Below, one piece after another: positions 25,321-35,174 of a DNA stretch of 64,000 nucleotides (positions are counted from its first letter, which is position 1; each line of letters begins with the position of its first letter). Under the pieces are notes generated by a model, which saw only the letters and a list, made by a program, of their open reading frames with translations, was not told where the DNA came from and did no database searches. The position numbers were made by a program, and so were the translations under genes. Source of the DNA: Bacteroidota bacterium (GTDB lineage Bacteria; Bacteroidota; Bacteroidia; Chitinophagales; Chitinophagaceae); the NCBI GenBank assembly GCA_020161535.1, contig JAIUNW010000003.1, positions 248,001 through 312,000 on the forward strand. The letters run 5' to 3'.

Positions 25321-26293
25321 TAATACGCCCACCGCTGCTACTAAAAATCCATCCACCGCATTGGTGGTATTGGCATTTGCGACGGTGTACCTCGTTTGGG
25401 GGTCCACCTATTTTTTTATCGCCAAAGCGGTGCATGAAATTCCGGCTTTGCTGATGGGCGCCATTCGGTTTATTACCTCCGGCCTCATCATGATGGCCTG
25501 GTGTGCGTATCGCAAAGAGAAATTGTGGAACTGGCAACAGGTGAAAGTGGCTGCGATCACCGGACTCCTCCTTTTACTGGTCGGCAATGGTGCTGTTATT
25601 TGGGCGGAGAAAGAACTGCCATCCTCGCTCGTAGCCGTGCTCGTATCCACTTCACCCATCTGGTTTGTATTGCTCGACAAACCGAAATGGCAGGAGAACC
25701 TGCGCAGTCGCACCACCTTGCTTGGTCTCGCGATTGGTTTTGTGGGCGTGGTGATGTTGTTCAAAGAAAAATTATCGCATGCACTGGCCAGCAATGGCTC
25801 GCACCATGAACTTTGGGGATTGATCATCCTGGTGATCGGCTCCCTGGCCTGGGCCGGCGGATCCATCTATTCAAAATACCACGCAACGGGATCATCTTCG
25901 GTTGCCAGCGCCTGGCAGATGTTGGTGGCCGGCGTCGCCTTCTCCATCTGCGCTGCTGTCAACCATGAATACCGTGGTTTTGACCCGGCGGCGGTGTCGT
26001 TGCAAGGTTGGGGCTCGGTGTTATACCTGGTGACCATGGGCTCGCTGGCCGGCTACAGCGCGTATGTGTGGTTGTTGCAAGTGCGTCCCGCAACGCAGGT
26101 GAGCACTTATGCCTATGTGAACCCGGTGGTGGCTGTTTTATTGGGTACCCTGTTGGCGGGTGAACACATGAGCCTTTTGCAAATTGCAGGGCTCGCAGTT
26201 ATTCTCACCAGTGTGTTGCTCATCAACCTGTCAAAATACCGACAGTCGGCCGCGCCACCGGCAGTGAAACAAAGCCTCGCAAAACCCGCTTGA
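25313..26293 (+). CDS. EamA/DMT-superfamily transporter
   Basis: A ten-helix drug/metabolite transporter of 326 residues, with two EamA repeats: YLVWGSTYFFIAKAVHEIPA in the first and SLAWAGGSIYSK at the start of the second. The PALLMGAIRF and AGLAVILTSVLLIN segments are typical of RhaT/YedA-like exporters. The ATG at 25313 overlaps the stop of the Lrp gene. Likely exports an amino acid or metabolite sensed by the Lrp regulator. Confidence 0.92.
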   Translation: MTNNTPTAATKNPSTALVVLAFATVYLVWGSTYFFIAKAVHEIPALLMGAIRFITSGLIMMAWCAYRKEKLWNWQQVKVAAITGLLLLLVGNGAVIWAEKELPSSLVAVLVSTSPIWFVLLDKPKWQENLRSRTTLLGLAIGFVGVVMLFKEKLSHALASNGSHHELWGLIILVIGSLAWAGGSIYSKYHATGSSSVASAWQMLVAGVAFSICAAVNHEYRGFDPAAVSLQGWGSVLYLVTMGSLAGYSAYVWLLQVRPATQVSTYAYVNPVVAVLLGTLLAGEHMSLLQIAGLAVILTSVLLINLSKYRQSAAPPAVKQSLAKPA

Positions 26294-26314
26294 GTTTCTA
26301 TCCTGCGGGCGTTA

Positions 26315-26329
26315 CTACCCGACGGGTAG
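26315..26329. repeat. Short palindrome containing ACCCGACGGGT
   Basis: CTACCCG-A-CGGGTAG forms a short perfect palindrome between two convergent genes (EamA and the TonB-like gene). The same 11-mer ACCCGACGGGT returns at 28912-28922. It may act as a small bidirectional terminator or be a repeated palindromic unit. Confidence 0.4.
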
Positions 26330-26338
26330 CTAGGCCGC

Positions 26339-27049
26339 TCACTGCAACTGAAAGGCAACCGGTTGTAGGGCGTAGGTATTGCGGGGCTCGCCTTCCACCC
26401 GCATAGGTTTCCAGTTGGGCATAGCTTTCACCACCCGCAGTGCTTCTTCATCCAATTCTTTGCTGACCGATTTCTTGATGGCAATAGAAAGCAGTTGTCC
26501 GTTGCTACCTACCACAAACTCAACCAACACAATACCCTGTTGATTTGCTTTCAGTGCTTTTTTGGGATATCGCAATGCCGACTGCAGATAATTGATCAAC
26601 CCTTTTTGTCCGCCGGGAAACCCTGCCTGCTCGATGAACACCCGGCAACCCACTTCCTTGCCCGCTACGGTGAAACACTGTCCCGACAACAATGTATCCT
26701 GTCGATACAACTGCTGCCGGCGCAATTGCCCGTTTTCATACCAGGATCGAACGGTGTCGGTCAGTCGATTGTGATCGATTGCATACTGCCACTTCAACTG
26801 GCCGTTGCGATACCAGGCCCTATGCATCCCATTATACGTGTCATCGGGGTTTTTGTGGCTGCTAAAACTTTCCAGCAGCCGATCGTCGAGGTCAAACATC
26901 AACAAGCTGTCGCCACTTTCCATCCGATAAAAACTGGCTTCTGAGGCAGACTTAACCTCCACCAGTTCTTTGTTCATAAACACTTTTTTCTGTGCCAGCA
27001 ATGGCGTGCACATACACAAGCAAACACAAACAAAAAGAGAAACCTTCAT
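26339..27049 (-). CDS. Periplasmic TonB-C-terminal protein with MORN/YwqK-like repeats
   Basis: The signal peptide MKVSLFVCVCLCMCTPLLAQ is followed by tyrosine-rich repeats typical of the YwqK/MORN type (MHRAWYRNGQLKWQYAID, VRSWYENGQLRRQQLY). The C-terminus is a TonB domain (QGIVLVEFVVGSNGQLLSIAIKKSVSKELDEEALRVVKAMPNW, cited only in part). There is no N-terminal membrane anchor beyond the cleavable signal, so this is probably not the classical energy-transducing TonB. 236 residues. Function unknown; similar proteins are frequent in Bacteroidota. Confidence 0.86.
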   Translation of the reverse strand: MKVSLFVCVCLCMCTPLLAQKKVFMNKELVEVKSASEASFYRMESGDSLLMFDLDDRLLESFSSHKNPDDTYNGMHRAWYRNGQLKWQYAIDHNRLTDTVRSWYENGQLRRQQLYRQDTLLSGQCFTVAGKEVGCRVFIEQAGFPGGQKGLINYLQSALRYPKKALKANQQGIVLVEFVVGSNGQLLSIAIKKSVSKELDEEALRVVKAMPNWKPMRVEGEPRNTYALQPVAFQLQ

Positions 27050-27093
27050 CGCAAAGATTTCTCCTAATGTAACTAAGTTTTTTTCGTTTTACA

Positions 27094-27936
27094 TCAAGTA
27101 CCTGCCGGGTGATCGGCGCCAATGGTCACTTTCTTCCAGGCCTCAATATCTTTCGACAGCCAGTCAATTTTATGGGTAGCGCCTTTGTAAGCGCCCGCAC
27201 CGAGAAAAAGATAAAGTGGTGGCTTGGGCATTTCAGCTATTTCCAGTATCGCCGCTGCCGCTTTCGCGGGATCACCTGGTTGTTTGCCACTATACCCGCG
27301 AATGGTCGACTGGTTCAGGTGCGCAGATGCCTTGTAATCATCAATCACAATTTTTGAATCGTTGGCCGAGCGACCAGCCCAATCGGTGCGAAAGCCACTG
27401 GGGCAAATCACCGACACCTGGATGCCAAGCGGTTCAACTTCTTTGGCCAGGGCTTCTGAATAACCGGCAACCGCAAATTTGGTGGCGTTGTAAAAGCCGA
27501 CGGCCGGGAAGCCAACAAATCCACCGATGGAAGAAATGTTGATGATATGCCCGCGGCGATTGCCACGCATCACCGGCAGCACCTCTCTGGTCAGGGCGGC
27601 CAATCCAAAGAAATTGACCTCAAACATTTTTCTCACTTCGTCTTCCTCGCTTTCTTCGATGGCGCCAAAATAACCAATGCCTGCATTGTTCACCAACACA
27701 TCGATGGTACCGAAGGTTTCAACGGCCATGTCGACCGAAGCCTTGATCTCTTCTTTTTTGGTTACATCCAACTGCACGGCAATGGCTTTTTCGGGATGCA
27801 TCGATACGATATCAGCCACATCCTTGAGCTTACGTGCACCCACCACCGCCATATGGCCCTGGTTCAATACCTGGATGGCAAGTTCGCGACCAAAGCCGGT
27901 GGAACAACCGGTAATAAGCCAGACTTTATGCTTCAT
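27094..27936 (-). CDS. Short-chain dehydrogenase/reductase
   Basis: A classical SDR of 280 residues. The NAD(P) motif is TGCSTGFGRELA, followed by NNAGIGYFG, the catalytic Ser in HIINISSIGG and the YNATKFAVAG motif with the Tyr and Lys. The Arg in VVGARKL suggests a preference for NADP(H). Substrate unknown; closest in style to the ketoreductase-like SDRs annotated as general oxidoreductases. It stands alone on the minus strand. Confidence 0.92.
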   Translation of the reverse strand: MKHKVWLITGCSTGFGRELAIQVLNQGHMAVVGARKLKDVADIVSMHPEKAIAVQLDVTKKEEIKASVDMAVETFGTIDVLVNNAGIGYFGAIEESEEDEVRKMFEVNFFGLAALTREVLPVMRGNRRGHIINISSIGGFVGFPAVGFYNATKFAVAGYSEALAKEVEPLGIQVSVICPSGFRTDWAGRSANDSKIVIDDYKASAHLNQSTIRGYSGKQPGDPAKAAAAILEIAEMPKPPLYLFLGAGAYKGATHKIDWLSKDIEAWKKVTIGADHPAGT

Positions 27937-28009
27937 ATATTGTTTCGTTTTTGTTGTATCATCAAATTGTTGCTAAATTTAGCTACATTCAGTTACTTAA
28001 TTTTCTGCC

Positions 28010-28888
28010 ATGAAGAAAACCATTCTCTTCTTTTCACTGCTTGTTTTTCTGGGTGTTTCCAATTCCAATGCCCAACAACGCGTCATCGAAAGCTTATCGA
28101 TGCCCTCGAACATACTCTCTCACCCGGTGAAATACTCCATTTACCTGCCTCCCGATTATTATACGGCGGCCAAACGATACCCGGTGGTTTATCTTTTACA
28201 CGGCTATTCCGACAACGAAACTGCCTGGTTGCAGTTTGGCGAAACCGATCGCCAGGCCGATAAAGCCATCCTCGATGGCACTATCCCGCCCATGATCATT
28301 GTGATGCCCGATGCCGGCATTACCTGGTATATGAACGACTACCAGGGCAAGGAGCGATACGAAGACATGTTTATCAAAGAATTCATTCCGTATATCGACG
28401 CCCAATACCACACGCGACCCACCCGCGAGTTCCGCGCTTTGTCGGGTTTGTCGATGGGCGGTCACGGTTCGCTGCTGCTCGCCATGCACAATCCATCCAG
28501 CTTTGCTGCCTGTGCCGCCTTTAGTTCAGGGATCATAAGCGACGATGCGGTGGTGGCGATGCCCGACGATCAGTACAACAGTATATTTACGAATTTGTTT
28601 GGCGCAAAACCCAAGGGCAAGGCGCGCGTCACCGAACACTGGCAAAAGAACAATACCCTCGATTTGGCCAAAACTTTACCGGTCGACAGCCTGAAAAAAG
28701 TTCGCTGGTTTTTTGACTGCGGCGACCAGGACTTTCTTTACGAAGGAAATGCCTTGATGCATATTGCGCTACGCAACCGCAACATTCCGCATGAATTCAG
28801 GATGCGCGCCGGTGCCCACGAATGGACCTATTGGCGCACGGGTTTAATCCCCGCCCTGCAATTCATCGGCACCAGCTTTAACCGTTGA
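28010..28888 (+). CDS. Exported esterase (Esterase D/feruloyl-acetyl esterase type)
   Basis: An alpha/beta hydrolase of the Esterase PF00756 family. The signal peptide ends near NSNAQ; VVYLLHGYSDNETAW holds the oxyanion region, GLSMGGHGSL the nucleophilic Ser, FDCGDQDFLYEGN the Asp and RMRAGAHEWTYW the His. 292 residues. Such enzymes remove ester groups from plant polysaccharides in the periplasm. The neighbouring GH78 rhamnosidase on the other strand fits a pectin or rhamnose-glycan context. Confidence 0.9.
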   Translation: MKKTILFFSLLVFLGVSNSNAQQRVIESLSMPSNILSHPVKYSIYLPPDYYTAAKRYPVVYLLHGYSDNETAWLQFGETDRQADKAILDGTIPPMIIVMPDAGITWYMNDYQGKERYEDMFIKEFIPYIDAQYHTRPTREFRALSGLSMGGHGSLLLAMHNPSSFAACAAFSSGIISDDAVVAMPDDQYNSIFTNLFGAKPKGKARVTEHWQKNNTLDLAKTLPVDSLKKVRWFFDCGDQDFLYEGNALMHIALRNRNIPHEFRMRAGAHEWTYWRTGLIPALQFIGTSFNR

Positions 28889-28897
28889 TTTTTTTCT

Positions 28898-28922
28898 ACC
28901 CGTCGGGTGCAACCCGACGGGT
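28898..28922. terminator. Hairpin between convergent esterase and rhamnosidase genes
   Basis: ACCCGTCGGGT (28898-28908) and ACCCGACGGGT (28912-28922) form a perfect 11-bp stem with a 3-nt loop. A run of T precedes and a run of A follows, so the stem can extend in RNA from either strand. Located 10 bp after one stop and 8 bp before the other; probably a shared bidirectional terminator. Confidence 0.6.
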
Positions 28923-28929
28923 AAAATGA

Positions 28930-31710
28930 TTACCAGCTATAGCCGCTCACCACGAAACGGTACTCGCCCGAGCCCGCTAGCACATCAACGCCCCGCTCTT
29001 TTTGTTGGATAGCCGCCGCCTCGAAAAGATCGGTCAGTTTTTTGCCATTCACCACCACGTCTTGCTGGCGGGCACCCGGTATGGTAATGGTCGCCTTCGT
29101 ATTGGCAGGAATGGCAACGGTCATCACCAGGCTAGCACCATCACGCTCCCAACCCGAACGAACCTCTCCATACAAGGTTTTTAAAGCGGCCGACACCCGG
29201 GTCAATGCACCCTTTACACTACTGGTATCTTTGTCAGGCAGGTTCAGTTTACGCGCATTCACCAACGGCCGAATCAGCATATTTTTATACCCTACACTGT
29301 CGCCATTGATATCTATACCCGCCAATACACGGTACATCCAGTCGCCAATAGCACCATACGCATAGTGATTAAACGAGTTCATACCTACATTCTGAAAACT
29401 ACTGTCGGGTTTCATGCCATCCCAGCGCTCCCAAATGGTAGTGGCACCCATCTTCACCGGATACAACCAGCTCGGATAGGTTTCCTGCACCAACAGCGTA
29501 TAGGCGAGGTCGTTATACCCATAACGGCTCAGCACAAAACAGAGATAGGGCGTGCCTAAAAAACCCGTGGTCAGGTGATAGTTGTACGATTTGATATTAT
29601 CTGCCAGCCGCTGCGCCGCCGAAGCCCGTAAGGATTCGGGTAACATATCAAAATACAAAGCCAGTACATAGGCAGTTTGCGAACCCGATACCAGGCGGCC
29701 ATTCGGTGTCATGTATTCTTTTACAAAAGCATCTTTGAGCGTTTGCAGCAGTTGTGTGTAATGTTGCTCCTCGTCTTTTTTTCCCAGCAAGGCAGCCGTT
29801 TTGCGCATGATATCAACCGAACCGGCATAAAAACATTGCGCAATCAGGTACTTGTCGGTAATCGCACTGGTACCATCGGTATCATCATCAGGATGATAAA
29901 ACAACCAATCGCCAAAATGAAATCCTTTCGCCCACAGCCCGTTTTGGGTGTTCGCTTCCATATACCCAACCCAGGCCTTCATGCTGGCATACTGCTCCGT
30001 GAGTATGCGAAGATCACCATAACACTGCCACATGGTAAAGGGAATGATGGTAGCCGCATCGGCCCAACCGGTTGATCCCGAAGCGCCATCGCCCAATACA
30101 TTGGGAATCACAAAGGGAACACTGCCATTGCCGAGTTGATCAGCGGCCACATCTTTGAGCCATTTGCGAAAGAAATTAAATACCTGCCGGTTATAAGCCG
30201 CGGTACGGGCGAAGACCTGTGCATCGCCGGTCCAACCGAGGCGCTCGTCGCGCTGCGGACAATCAGTAGGCACGTCCAGAAAATTACCCATCTGGCCCCA
30301 CTTGATATTGTGCTGCAACTGGTTCAACAGGGCACTCGAACTGCTAAAGCTTCCGGTTGAATCCATCGATGAATACAAGACCACCGCCTTCAACTGATCA
30401 GCCTTCAATTCAGCTTTGATGCCTTCCAGTTTAACATAGCGAAAACCCTGGAAAGTAAAATGCGGGCGAAAGGTTTCCACCCCCTTGCCCGACAAAATAT
30501 AGGTATTGAGTTGTTTGGCTGATCGCAGGTTGGCAATGTAAAAATTGCCGGCTTTGTCCAACACTTCCGCATGTTGCAGGCGAACCGTATCACCCGCATT
30601 GCCCTGCACCGACAATTCAACAAAGCCCGTGGTGTTCTGCTCGAAGTCAACCACCAACTCATTAGCAGGCGTTCTGAAAATTCGCTGCGGTTTCAGTATT
30701 TCGTGGGCACGTACCCGTTCGTTGACCGTGCTGATAAGATTGTTCAACGGATAGGTTTTCAACACCACCCCCTTCCAATCAGCATCGTTGTACGCTGCTG
30801 TTGTCCAACCCGTTTTTTCCTTGCCCGCATCATAGGTTTCACCATGGTAAATTTCCGAATACAGAACAGCGCCGGTAGATGATTTCCAGCTCTCATCGGT
30901 AGCAATGGTTTCCGTGCTGCCATCGGTATAAACAACCTGTAATTGCGCCAGCAGGCCCAATGTTTTTCCGTATAGATCTTTGTTGTTCTCCCAGGCCAGA
31001 ATGCCACGGTACCAACCACTGCCCAAACCAACGCCAATCGCATTTGCGCCGGTTTGCAAAGCGTTGCTGACATCATAACTCTGGTATTGCAGTCGCTTGT
31101 TATAACTGGTCCATCCCGGGGTGAGATAATCCTCCCCCACCCTTTTGCCATTGATAAAGGCTTCGTACAATCCATGCGAAGTGATGAACAATGTCGCCTG
31201 GCTGACTTTTTTTGCCAACGTAAATCCTTTTCTAAAATAAGGGCTCGGGCGATTGGCGGTTTCTTCAAAGCCGGCTTCAATCCACTGTGCTTTCCAATCA
31301 GATTGGTTCAACAAACCCATTTGCCAACTGCCGGTGTCAGACCAGGCCGAACCATTGCCATGATTGTCCCATACACGTACCCGCCAAAAATATTTTTTGC
31401 CCGATTGCAAGGCAGCACCCGCATAAGCCACTTGTTGTGAAGACGAAGAACTAAGCCTGCCCGTCGACCAGGTTTTCCTGGCAAAGCGCGCGTCTTCTGC
31501 CACCACAATTTCATAGGCCCGCTGCAAACAATTCGACTGCTTACAAACAATCTCCCAACCGAAGTAGGGCTGCGCTTCGGTGATACCCACCGGGTCACGT
31601 TGGTATTCGCAGCGGATATTCAACACCGACAAGGGTGCAGGTGCAGCCTGCACTGGCGTGATAAACAGCGAAACCACGACCAATGCCAACAACAGCAGCT
31701 TTGTTCTCAT
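28930..31710 (-). CDS. GH78 alpha-L-rhamnosidase
   Basis: Releases terminal alpha-L-rhamnose from plant glycosides or pectic chains. Architecture in order: signal peptide (about residues 1-22), Fn3-like and N-terminal beta domains (NIRCEYQRDPVGI, YGWTSYNKRLQYQ region), then the six-hairpin catalytic barrel with FLDVPTDCPQRDERLGWTGDAQVF, of which DERLGW carries the acid Glu, and a C-terminal beta domain. 926 residues, normal for GH78. It lies between an esterase gene and a Gfo/Idh oxidoreductase gene in a region that looks devoted to plant glycans. Confidence 0.93.
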   Translation of the reverse strand: MRTKLLLLALVVVSLFITPVQAAPAPLSVLNIRCEYQRDPVGITEAQPYFGWEIVCKQSNCLQRAYEIVVAEDARFARKTWSTGRLSSSSSQQVAYAGAALQSGKKYFWRVRVWDNHGNGSAWSDTGSWQMGLLNQSDWKAQWIEAGFEETANRPSPYFRKGFTLAKKVSQATLFITSHGLYEAFINGKRVGEDYLTPGWTSYNKRLQYQSYDVSNALQTGANAIGVGLGSGWYRGILAWENNKDLYGKTLGLLAQLQVVYTDGSTETIATDESWKSSTGAVLYSEIYHGETYDAGKEKTGWTTAAYNDADWKGVVLKTYPLNNLISTVNERVRAHEILKPQRIFRTPANELVVDFEQNTTGFVELSVQGNAGDTVRLQHAEVLDKAGNFYIANLRSAKQLNTYILSGKGVETFRPHFTFQGFRYVKLEGIKAELKADQLKAVVLYSSMDSTGSFSSSSALLNQLQHNIKWGQMGNFLDVPTDCPQRDERLGWTGDAQVFARTAAYNRQVFNFFRKWLKDVAADQLGNGSVPFVIPNVLGDGASGSTGWADAATIIPFTMWQCYGDLRILTEQYASMKAWVGYMEANTQNGLWAKGFHFGDWLFYHPDDDTDGTSAITDKYLIAQCFYAGSVDIMRKTAALLGKKDEEQHYTQLLQTLKDAFVKEYMTPNGRLVSGSQTAYVLALYFDMLPESLRASAAQRLADNIKSYNYHLTTGFLGTPYLCFVLSRYGYNDLAYTLLVQETYPSWLYPVKMGATTIWERWDGMKPDSSFQNVGMNSFNHYAYGAIGDWMYRVLAGIDINGDSVGYKNMLIRPLVNARKLNLPDKDTSSVKGALTRVSAALKTLYGEVRSGWERDGASLVMTVAIPANTKATITIPGARQQDVVVNGKKLTDLFEAAAIQQKERGVDVLAGSGEYRFVVSGYSW

Positions 31711-31817
31711 AACAATTTTGTTGGTTTAGTTATCAATGCAGTTTGAAAGATACCAAGGCAGAAGCGTCGGCCAGCAATTATTTCTTCTTTTTGTACGATT
31801 CAATACTCCATTTGGAT

Positions 31818-32894
31818 TTATCGCCACAGATCAATGGGGCGATCCACTTTCGGGTGAAAAGGCAACTCAATTTTTTTACCGCTACCGGCAGAAGCATAAG
31901 CAGCATAGATGATTTCCAAAACCGCGCGACCATCTTCGCCGGTCACCAGCGGCTCTTTGTTGTTACGCACACAATCGATAAAATGTTTGAGCTCATGCGG
32001 ATAACCCTGGTTGAACACTTCTTCGAAAACAGTGAAACTCCAGCCTACACTGGTATCAGCTTTTTCCATCGCATAACCATAACCGTTACGACTATACGTA
32101 ATCGCTGCATTGCCCATGAACAAATCAGCATAGGCAACACCACCGGTGCCATACACTTCCGCGCGATCGTCCATACCGCCATGTTTGGCCCAACTGTTTT
32201 CAGCCACCGCCGTTACGCCATTCTCAAATTCAAGAATCACCACCGAATTGTCTTCGCAGTCGGTGCGTCCCTTGTGAAATACCGTATCCATGCTGGCATA
32301 CACCGTTTTCACTTTCGCATTGGCCAGCATCCACCTGAACCAGGCCAGGGCATGACAACCCATGTCCATCAATACACCACCGCCCGACAATTTTCGATCG
32401 TAAAACCAATCGCTGTGTGGCCCCGAATGTTTCTCGCCCTGCTTGAGCATATACACATCGCCCAGGGCGCCTTCGTTCACCAACTGTCGAACACGCTCAT
32501 ACTTCGGCGCAAAACAAAGTTCTTCGGCATACATCAACCGAACACCCGCTTTTTTACAGGCGGCAATCATGGCATCCGCTTCTTCGAGCGTTACCGCCAA
32601 TGGTTTTTCGATGATGATTTGTTTACCCGCCGCAGCTGCCTTCAAGGTGGCTTCGGCATGTTTGAAATTCGGCAGACAGATATCGATCACTTCTGCGCCA
32701 GATTCAGTCAGCAATTTATCGAGGTCATCGTACCAGTTTGGAATACCATGTTTTTCAGCAAAGGCACGGGCCTTATCGGCCGACCGCGAATACACGGCCA
32801 CCACTTCTGCCTCGGGAATAAAACGATGGTAACTCTCTATATGGATATCAGCAATGAACCCAGAACCCAACAAAGCAACCTTGGTGCGCATCAT
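31818..32894 (-). CDS. Gfo/Idh/MocA family oxidoreductase
   Basis: A cytoplasmic NAD(P)-dependent sugar or inositol dehydrogenase-like enzyme, 358 residues. The nucleotide loop is LLGSGFIADIH, the EKP motif IIEKPLAVT, and the catalytic-site region GGGVLMDMGCHALAWFRW carries the Asp/His pair. No signal peptide is present. It may convert rhamnose- or inositol-type sugars given its place 107 bp upstream of the rhamnosidase on the same strand, but substrate specificity is not evident. Confidence 0.9.
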   Translation of the reverse strand: MMRTKVALLGSGFIADIHIESYHRFIPEAEVVAVYSRSADKARAFAEKHGIPNWYDDLDKLLTESGAEVIDICLPNFKHAEATLKAAAAGKQIIIEKPLAVTLEEADAMIAACKKAGVRLMYAEELCFAPKYERVRQLVNEGALGDVYMLKQGEKHSGPHSDWFYDRKLSGGGVLMDMGCHALAWFRWMLANAKVKTVYASMDTVFHKGRTDCEDNSVVILEFENGVTAVAENSWAKHGGMDDRAEVYGTGGVAYADLFMGNAAITYSRNGYGYAMEKADTSVGWSFTVFEEVFNQGYPHELKHFIDCVRNNKEPLVTGEDGRAVLEIIYAAYASAGSGKKIELPFHPKVDRPIDLWR

Positions 32895-33055
32895 AACAAG
32901 CGATTTCAGTTTAATATATAAATTAACCGGAAGTTAGTTTTTTTAACAAGCACATCCAGCCAACGAACCAGCAAAGCCAACTAATGCTCGTTAGCTTTAA
33001 GGCAAATAATTCGCCTCATTTGCCCATTTTTTAGGAAATTAGCCCTCCATTTCAA

Positions 33056-34468
33056 ATGCGTATTATGAGTCAATCTCCCAGCACCCTGTTCGAAAAAGTG
33101 TGGAATGCACATGTGGTGCGGCATATCGCCGACGGCCCCGATGTATTGTTCATCGATCGCCATTTTATTCATGAGGTAACCAGCCCCGTGGCCTTTCTCG
33201 GCCTCGAGCAGCGTGGTCTGCAGGTGATGTATCCCCAGCGCACTTTCGCGACCGCCGATCACAACACCCCGACCATCAACCAGGACCAACCGGTCAAAGA
33301 TCCGCTGTCGGCCAACCAGTTGAAAGCCCTCGAGAACAATGCCCATAAATACGGCATTTCACACTGGGGGTTAAACAACCCGAAGAACGGTATTGTACAC
33401 GTGGTTGGACCAGAGAACGGTATTACCCTGCCGGGGATGACCATCGTTTGTGGCGACTCGCACACCAGTACGCATGGTGCCTTTGGTGCCATCGCCTTTG
33501 GTATCGGAACTTCTGAAGTAGAAATGGTATTGAGCTCACAGTGCATCATGCAACCGCGCGCCAAAAAAATGCGCATCAAGGTCGATGGTCAACTGGGCAA
33601 AGCAGTAACCCCGAAAGATGTCATCCTCTATATCATTTCACAACTCACGGCGGCCGGTGCAACAGGCTATTTTGTAGAATACGCCGGTTCGGTGTTTGAA
33701 AACATGAGCATGGAAGGCCGCATGACGGTATGTAATATGAGTATCGAGATGGGAGCCCGTGGTGGTATGGTGGCACCCGATGAAACCACCTACAATTATA
33801 TCAAGGGTCGCGACAAAGCGCCAAAGGGTGAAGCGTGGGACAAAGCGATGGCTTATTGGAAAACCCTGAAGACCGATGAAGGGGCCCGCTTCGACAAAGA
33901 ATATCATTTCAATGCGGCCGATATTGAACCGATGATCACCTTCGGCACCAATCCCGGTATGGGCATTGGCATTTCACAACATATCCCAACCACCCAAGAA
34001 ACCGGCGCCGGCAAAGCGAGCTATGATAAATCGCTCAACTACATGGGCTTTCACGAAGAAGAAGCAATGCTCGGTAAAAAGGTTGACTATGTATTCATCG
34101 GTTCCTGCACCAATGGTCGTATTGAAGATTTCCGCGCCTTTGCCTCCATTGTAAAAGGCCGCAAGAAGGCCGATACGGTCACCGCGTGGATCGTACCCGG
34201 CTCGCATATCGTTGAACAACAAATTCGCGAAGAAGGCATTTACGACATTCTCACCGAAGCGGGCTTTCAGTTGCGTCAACCTGGTTGCTCGGCCTGCCTG
34301 GCAATGAACGACGATAAAATTCCCGCCGGCAAATACGCCGTGAGTACCAGCAACCGCAACTTCGAAGGCCGCCAGGGTCCCGGTGCGCGAACCCTGCTCG
34401 CCAGTCCGCTGGTGGCCGCCGCTGCCGCCGTAACCGGTGTTGTTACCGACCCCCGAACCCTTCTTTAA
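33056..34468 (+). CDS. leuC: 3-isopropylmalate dehydratase large subunit
   Basis: Aconitase-family Fe-S enzyme that, with LeuD, isomerises 2-isopropylmalate to 3-isopropylmalate and also acts in the citramalate pathway. The three cluster cysteines lie in [13 protein letters not shown] and [24 protein letters not shown] and [10 protein letters not shown] are substrate-binding motifs. 470 residues. The ATG at 33056 is used; a second in-frame ATG at 33065 is equally possible. It is the first gene of leuC-leuD-cimA-like-leuB. Confidence 0.97.
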   Translation: MRIMSQSPSTLFEKVWNAHVVRHIADGPDVLFIDRHFIHEVTSPVAFLGLEQRGLQVMYPQRTFATADHNTPTINQDQPVKDPLSANQLKALENNAHKYGISHWGLNNPKNGIVHVVGPENGITLPGMTIVCGDSHTSTHGAFGAIAFGIGTSEVEMVLSSQCIMQPRAKKMRIKVDGQLGKAVTPKDVILYIISQLTAAGATGYFVEYAGSVFENMSMEGRMTVCNMSIEMGARGGMVAPDETTYNYIKGRDKAPKGEAWDKAMAYWKTLKTDEGARFDKEYHFNAADIEPMITFGTNPGMGIGISQHIPTTQETGAGKASYDKSLNYMGFHEEEAMLGKKVDYVFIGSCTNGRIEDFRAFASIVKGRKKADTVTAWIVPGSHIVEQQIREEGIYDILTEAGFQLRQPGCSACLAMNDDKIPAGKYAVSTSNRNFEGRQGPGARTLLASPLVAAAAAVTGVVTDPRTLL

Positions 34469-34530
34469 ACCCGTTTATGGTTTAACCCTAAGGCCACTCG
34501 CCCCAATCAAACCTCAACCACCAGCGACCA

Positions 34531-34560
34531 ACCTTACACCTTAAACCTTAAACCTTAAAC
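34531..34560. repeat. Heptamer tandem repeat ACCTTAA before leuD
   Basis: The 100-bp gap between leuC and leuD ends in about four head-to-tail copies of a 7-bp unit: ACCTTAC followed by three ACCTTAA. It lies 9 bp before the leuD ATG, a place where length changes could alter spacing to the ribosome. No ribosome-binding motif is otherwise seen here. Confidence 0.7.
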
Positions 34561-34568
34561 AACCAATC

Positions 34569-35165
34569 ATGTCTTACGATAAATTCACCATACTCCGTTC
34601 TACCGCCGTTCCGCTTCCCATCGAGAATGTGGATACCGACCAAATCATCCCGGCGCGTTTCTTGAAAGCGACCGAACGCAAAGGATTTGGCGACAACCTG
34701 TTCCGCGACTGGCGATACAACGGTGATGACAGTCCGAAGCAGGATTTTGTATTGAACAATAAAATCTACACAGGCAAGATCTTGGTAGGTGGTAAAAATT
34801 TCGGTTGTGGCAGCAGCCGCGAACATGCGGCCTGGGCCATTTACGACTACGGTTTCCGCTGTGTGGTATCAAGTTTTTTTGCCGATATCTTTCGCAACAA
34901 CTGCCTGAACGTAGGCATCCTGCCCGTGCAGGTAAGCGATGCTTTTCTCGATAAAATTTTCAAGGCCATCGAAAAAGACGCCAACGCCTTGCTGGAAGTG
35001 AGCCTGCCCGCGCAAACCATTACCATTTTGGCCACCGGCGAACAAGAAGGTTTTGATATCAACGGCTACAAGAAAGACAACCTGACCAATGGATATGATG
35101 ATATCGATTTTCTACAGGCCATCAAAAACGATATCCAACAGTTTGCCGGCAGCCGGCCCTTTTAA
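34569..35165 (+). CDS. leuD: 3-isopropylmalate dehydratase small subunit
   Basis: The swivelling domain partner of LeuC. Motifs: PIENVDTDQIIPARFLK at the N-terminus and GKNFGCGSSREHAAWAI, which holds the substrate-contacting Ser and Arg. 198 residues, normal. It precedes the condensing-enzyme gene by 9 bp and shares its operon. Confidence 0.97.
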   Translation: MSYDKFTILRSTAVPLPIENVDTDQIIPARFLKATERKGFGDNLFRDWRYNGDDSPKQDFVLNNKIYTGKILVGGKNFGCGSSREHAAWAIYDYGFRCVVSSFFADIFRNNCLNVGILPVQVSDAFLDKIFKAIEKDANALLEVSLPAQTITILATGEQEGFDINGYKKDNLTNGYDDIDFLQAIKNDIQQFAGSRPF

Positions 35166-35174
35166 CCAGCCCTT

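Noticed and set aside
27547..28263. 238-codon plus-strand frame opposite the SDR gene
   Set aside because: It is rich in His, Ile and Phe and runs antisense to a clear SDR and into the esterase gene; a shadow of the coding strand.
31743..32921. 392-codon plus-strand frame
   Set aside because: It lies exactly antisense to the Gfo/Idh gene and has the His-rich composition typical of antisense translation.
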